Under the pieces are notes generated by a model. The model made no database searches, had not been told where the DNA came from, and was given only the letters and a program-made list of their open reading frames with translations. From Intrasporangiaceae bacterium (GTDB lineage: Bacteria; Actinomycetota; Actinomycetes; Actinomycetales; Dermatophilaceae): a stretch of DNA of 8,862 nucleotides. Positions 7,913-8,862 of the stretch are shown piece by piece. Positions within the stretch are counted from its first letter, which is position 1. Each line of letters starts with the position of its first letter. Where the stretch lies: the NCBI GenBank assembly GCA_012518475.1, contig JAAYSB010000205.1, positions 1 through 8,862 on the forward strand, written 5' to 3'. The position numbers were made by a program, and so were the translations under genes.

Positions 7913-7928
7913 CTCGGGCCGCTCCGAG
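7913..7928 (+). terminator. Weak hairpin just after meaB
   Basis: CTCGG (7913-7917) pairs with CCGAG (7924-7928) around a 6-nt loop, 8 nt past the meaB stop. The stem is only 5 bp and no U-run follows, so it is a weak terminator candidate. The remaining 7929-8088 holds a more A/T-containing patch (7931-7990) in which TTGCCG (7944-7949) and GATGTT (7967-7972), 17 bp apart, are a weak promoter candidate for the next gene. Nothing else was recognised there. Confidence 0.3.
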
Positions 7929-8088
7929 CCGTTCTGAGAAATGTTGCCGATTTGTGACCTACCACCGATGTTTGTCATCGTGGACGTAGACAGCGTGCTC
8001 CGGCCACGCCTGTGACCCCGACAACGTCCGGCCGCCGATGTGGGCGCCGACAGCCCTTCCGGGCCACTGACAAAGGACTTCTCACCTC

Positions 8089-8838
8089 GTGTTCACCATC
8101 CTGCGGCGCCTCCTGGGCGTCGTCCTCACTCTCATCGGAGTAGCCGCGCTGCTCTTCGGCGGCTGGTTCGCGCGCTCGCTCGGGACCGACGGGCACGCGA
8201 CGTTCACCACGACCCCGCAGGCCGGACTCCCCGTCGTCATCGATGCCCAGACCAACGCTCGCACCGACCTGCCCCTCCTCATCACGGCCACCGCGCAGGA
8301 CGATGTGCCCATCACCGTGAGCATCGCGAGTCCCAGCGATGCCAGGGCTCTGCTCGACGAGAGCCGCTACGTGCGAGTGACCGGGATCGAGGTCCGCGAC
8401 GGGGTGCTCTCTGCCGACCGGCAGTGGGCGCTGCTGACCGAGACCCTCGGGACCGGCGACCCCATCACGCCGGCGACGGCCGACCTGTGGCGCAGCCAGG
8501 AGACGACCGACGGGACCGTCGAGATCGAGGGCGACCTCGAGGCCGCGCCCGAGACGATGATTCTCAGCGCCCCGGACGGCGAGAAGATCGACCGGCTCAC
8601 GATGCGGTGGACGAACCCGTCCTGGTTCTATCAGGCCCTCTCCATTGTCTTCGCCGGCCTGCTCATCGCTCTCGTCGGCCTCGCGCTCATCGTCCGTCGC
8701 GCCCCTGCGTCCGACCCGGAGACCTCCGACCGGAAGACGACCGGTCCGAGCTCGAGCGATCCGAAGCCGGCCGAGACCCAGCGCAGCGCGCCCACGACCA
8801 CAGACACCCAGGCCACCGAGCCGGAGACCACCTCATGA
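8089..8838 (+). CDS. Hypothetical membrane protein with two TM segments and a Thr/Ser/Pro-rich tail
   Basis: The protein has 249 residues and starts at GTG 8089, with AAAGGA (8072-8077) 11 nt upstream, a little far. An N-terminal membrane anchor (residues 4-27, preceded and interrupted by Arg6-Arg7) leads into a domain of about 150 residues rich in beta-prone Thr/Val (30-178), then a second hydrophobic span (181-202) stopped by RR, then a tail of about 47 residues (203-249) very rich in Thr, Ser, Pro, Asp and Glu and probably disordered. The likely topology is central domain outside, both termini inside. The SPSDARALLD-to-VTGIEV portion (81-102) resembles a recurrent actinobacterial hypothetical family I cannot name. 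No enzyme motif is visible. The stop overlaps the ATG of the next gene by ATGA, so both are probably translated together and may act in the envelope as a pair. There is no sign of a link to the acyl-CoA genes. Confidence 0.85.
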   Translation: MFTILRRLLGVVLTLIGVAALLFGGWFARSLGTDGHATFTTTPQAGLPVVIDAQTNARTDLPLLITATAQDDVPITVSIASPSDARALLDESRYVRVTGIEVRDGVLSADRQWALLTETLGTGDPITPATADLWRSQETTDGTVEIEGDLEAAPETMILSAPDGEKIDRLTMRWTNPSWFYQALSIVFAGLLIALVGLALIVRRAPASDPETSDRKTTGPSSSDPKPAETQRSAPTTTDTQATEPETTS

Positions 8839-8862
8839 CCAGACTTCGCACCCTCGCCGTCA
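8835..8862 (+). CDS. Start of a downstream gene (partial, nine codons)
   Basis: ATG 8835 overlaps the preceding stop codon as ATGA and opens the frame MTRLRTLAV before the window ends. The ATGA arrangement implies translational coupling with the two-TM protein. Two arginines followed by a hydrophobic run hint at a signal peptide or membrane anchor, but nine residues are too few for any functional call. Confidence 0.55.

Overview
The window is GC-rich throughout, with Asp/Glu/Arg/Ala-heavy proteins, GTG starts and gene families (crotonyl-CoA carboxylase/reductase, MeaB, an actinobacterial-style epimerase) that point to a high-GC actinomycete, plausibly of the Micrococcales. The species cannot be read from this sequence. 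No tRNA, rRNA, CRISPR array, insertion sequence or prophage gene was seen.

Layout. (1) Positions 1-2046 look like an accessory block in decay, or one with sequencing errors. It holds the C-terminal half of a LuxR-type regulator with a one-base deletion in a C run, then an inverted-repeat region, then an FAD-dependent oxidoreductase broken by a one-base slip in a G run, then what looks like the tail of an ABC-transporter ATPase with no body. (2) An AI-2E family membrane protein (minus strand) converges on that block. (3) A strong 44-nt hairpin separates it from the central-metabolism block. (4) Positions 3461-7905 form an intact acyl-CoA cluster: crotonyl-CoA carboxylase/reductase and methylmalonyl/ethylmalonyl-CoA epimerase on the minus strand, divergent from acetyl-CoA acetyltransferase and the mutase chaperone GTPase MeaB on the plus strand. 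(5) From 8089 to the end there is a two-TM protein of unknown function and the first nine codons of a translationally coupled partner.

How the genes work together. The thiolase makes acetoacetyl-CoA. Ccr reduces and carboxylates crotonyl-CoA to ethylmalonyl-CoA. The epimerase interconverts the C2 epimers of methylmalonyl-CoA, and often ethylmalonyl-CoA. MeaB protects the B12-dependent mutase that acts next. Together these are steps of the ethylmalonyl-CoA / methylmalonyl-CoA route for C2 assimilation, propionyl-CoA metabolism and extender-unit supply. The mutases, 3-hydroxybutyryl-CoA dehydrogenase and crotonase are not in the window.

I found no convincing previously undescribed system. The points most worth checking are the pair of homopolymer frameshifts in the first kilobase, the ABC-ATPase-like remnant, the nested palindromes before the oxidoreductase, a probable leaderless epimerase transcript, and a probable CTG start for MeaB placed at ideal distance from a Shine-Dalgarno that overlaps the thiolase stop codon.
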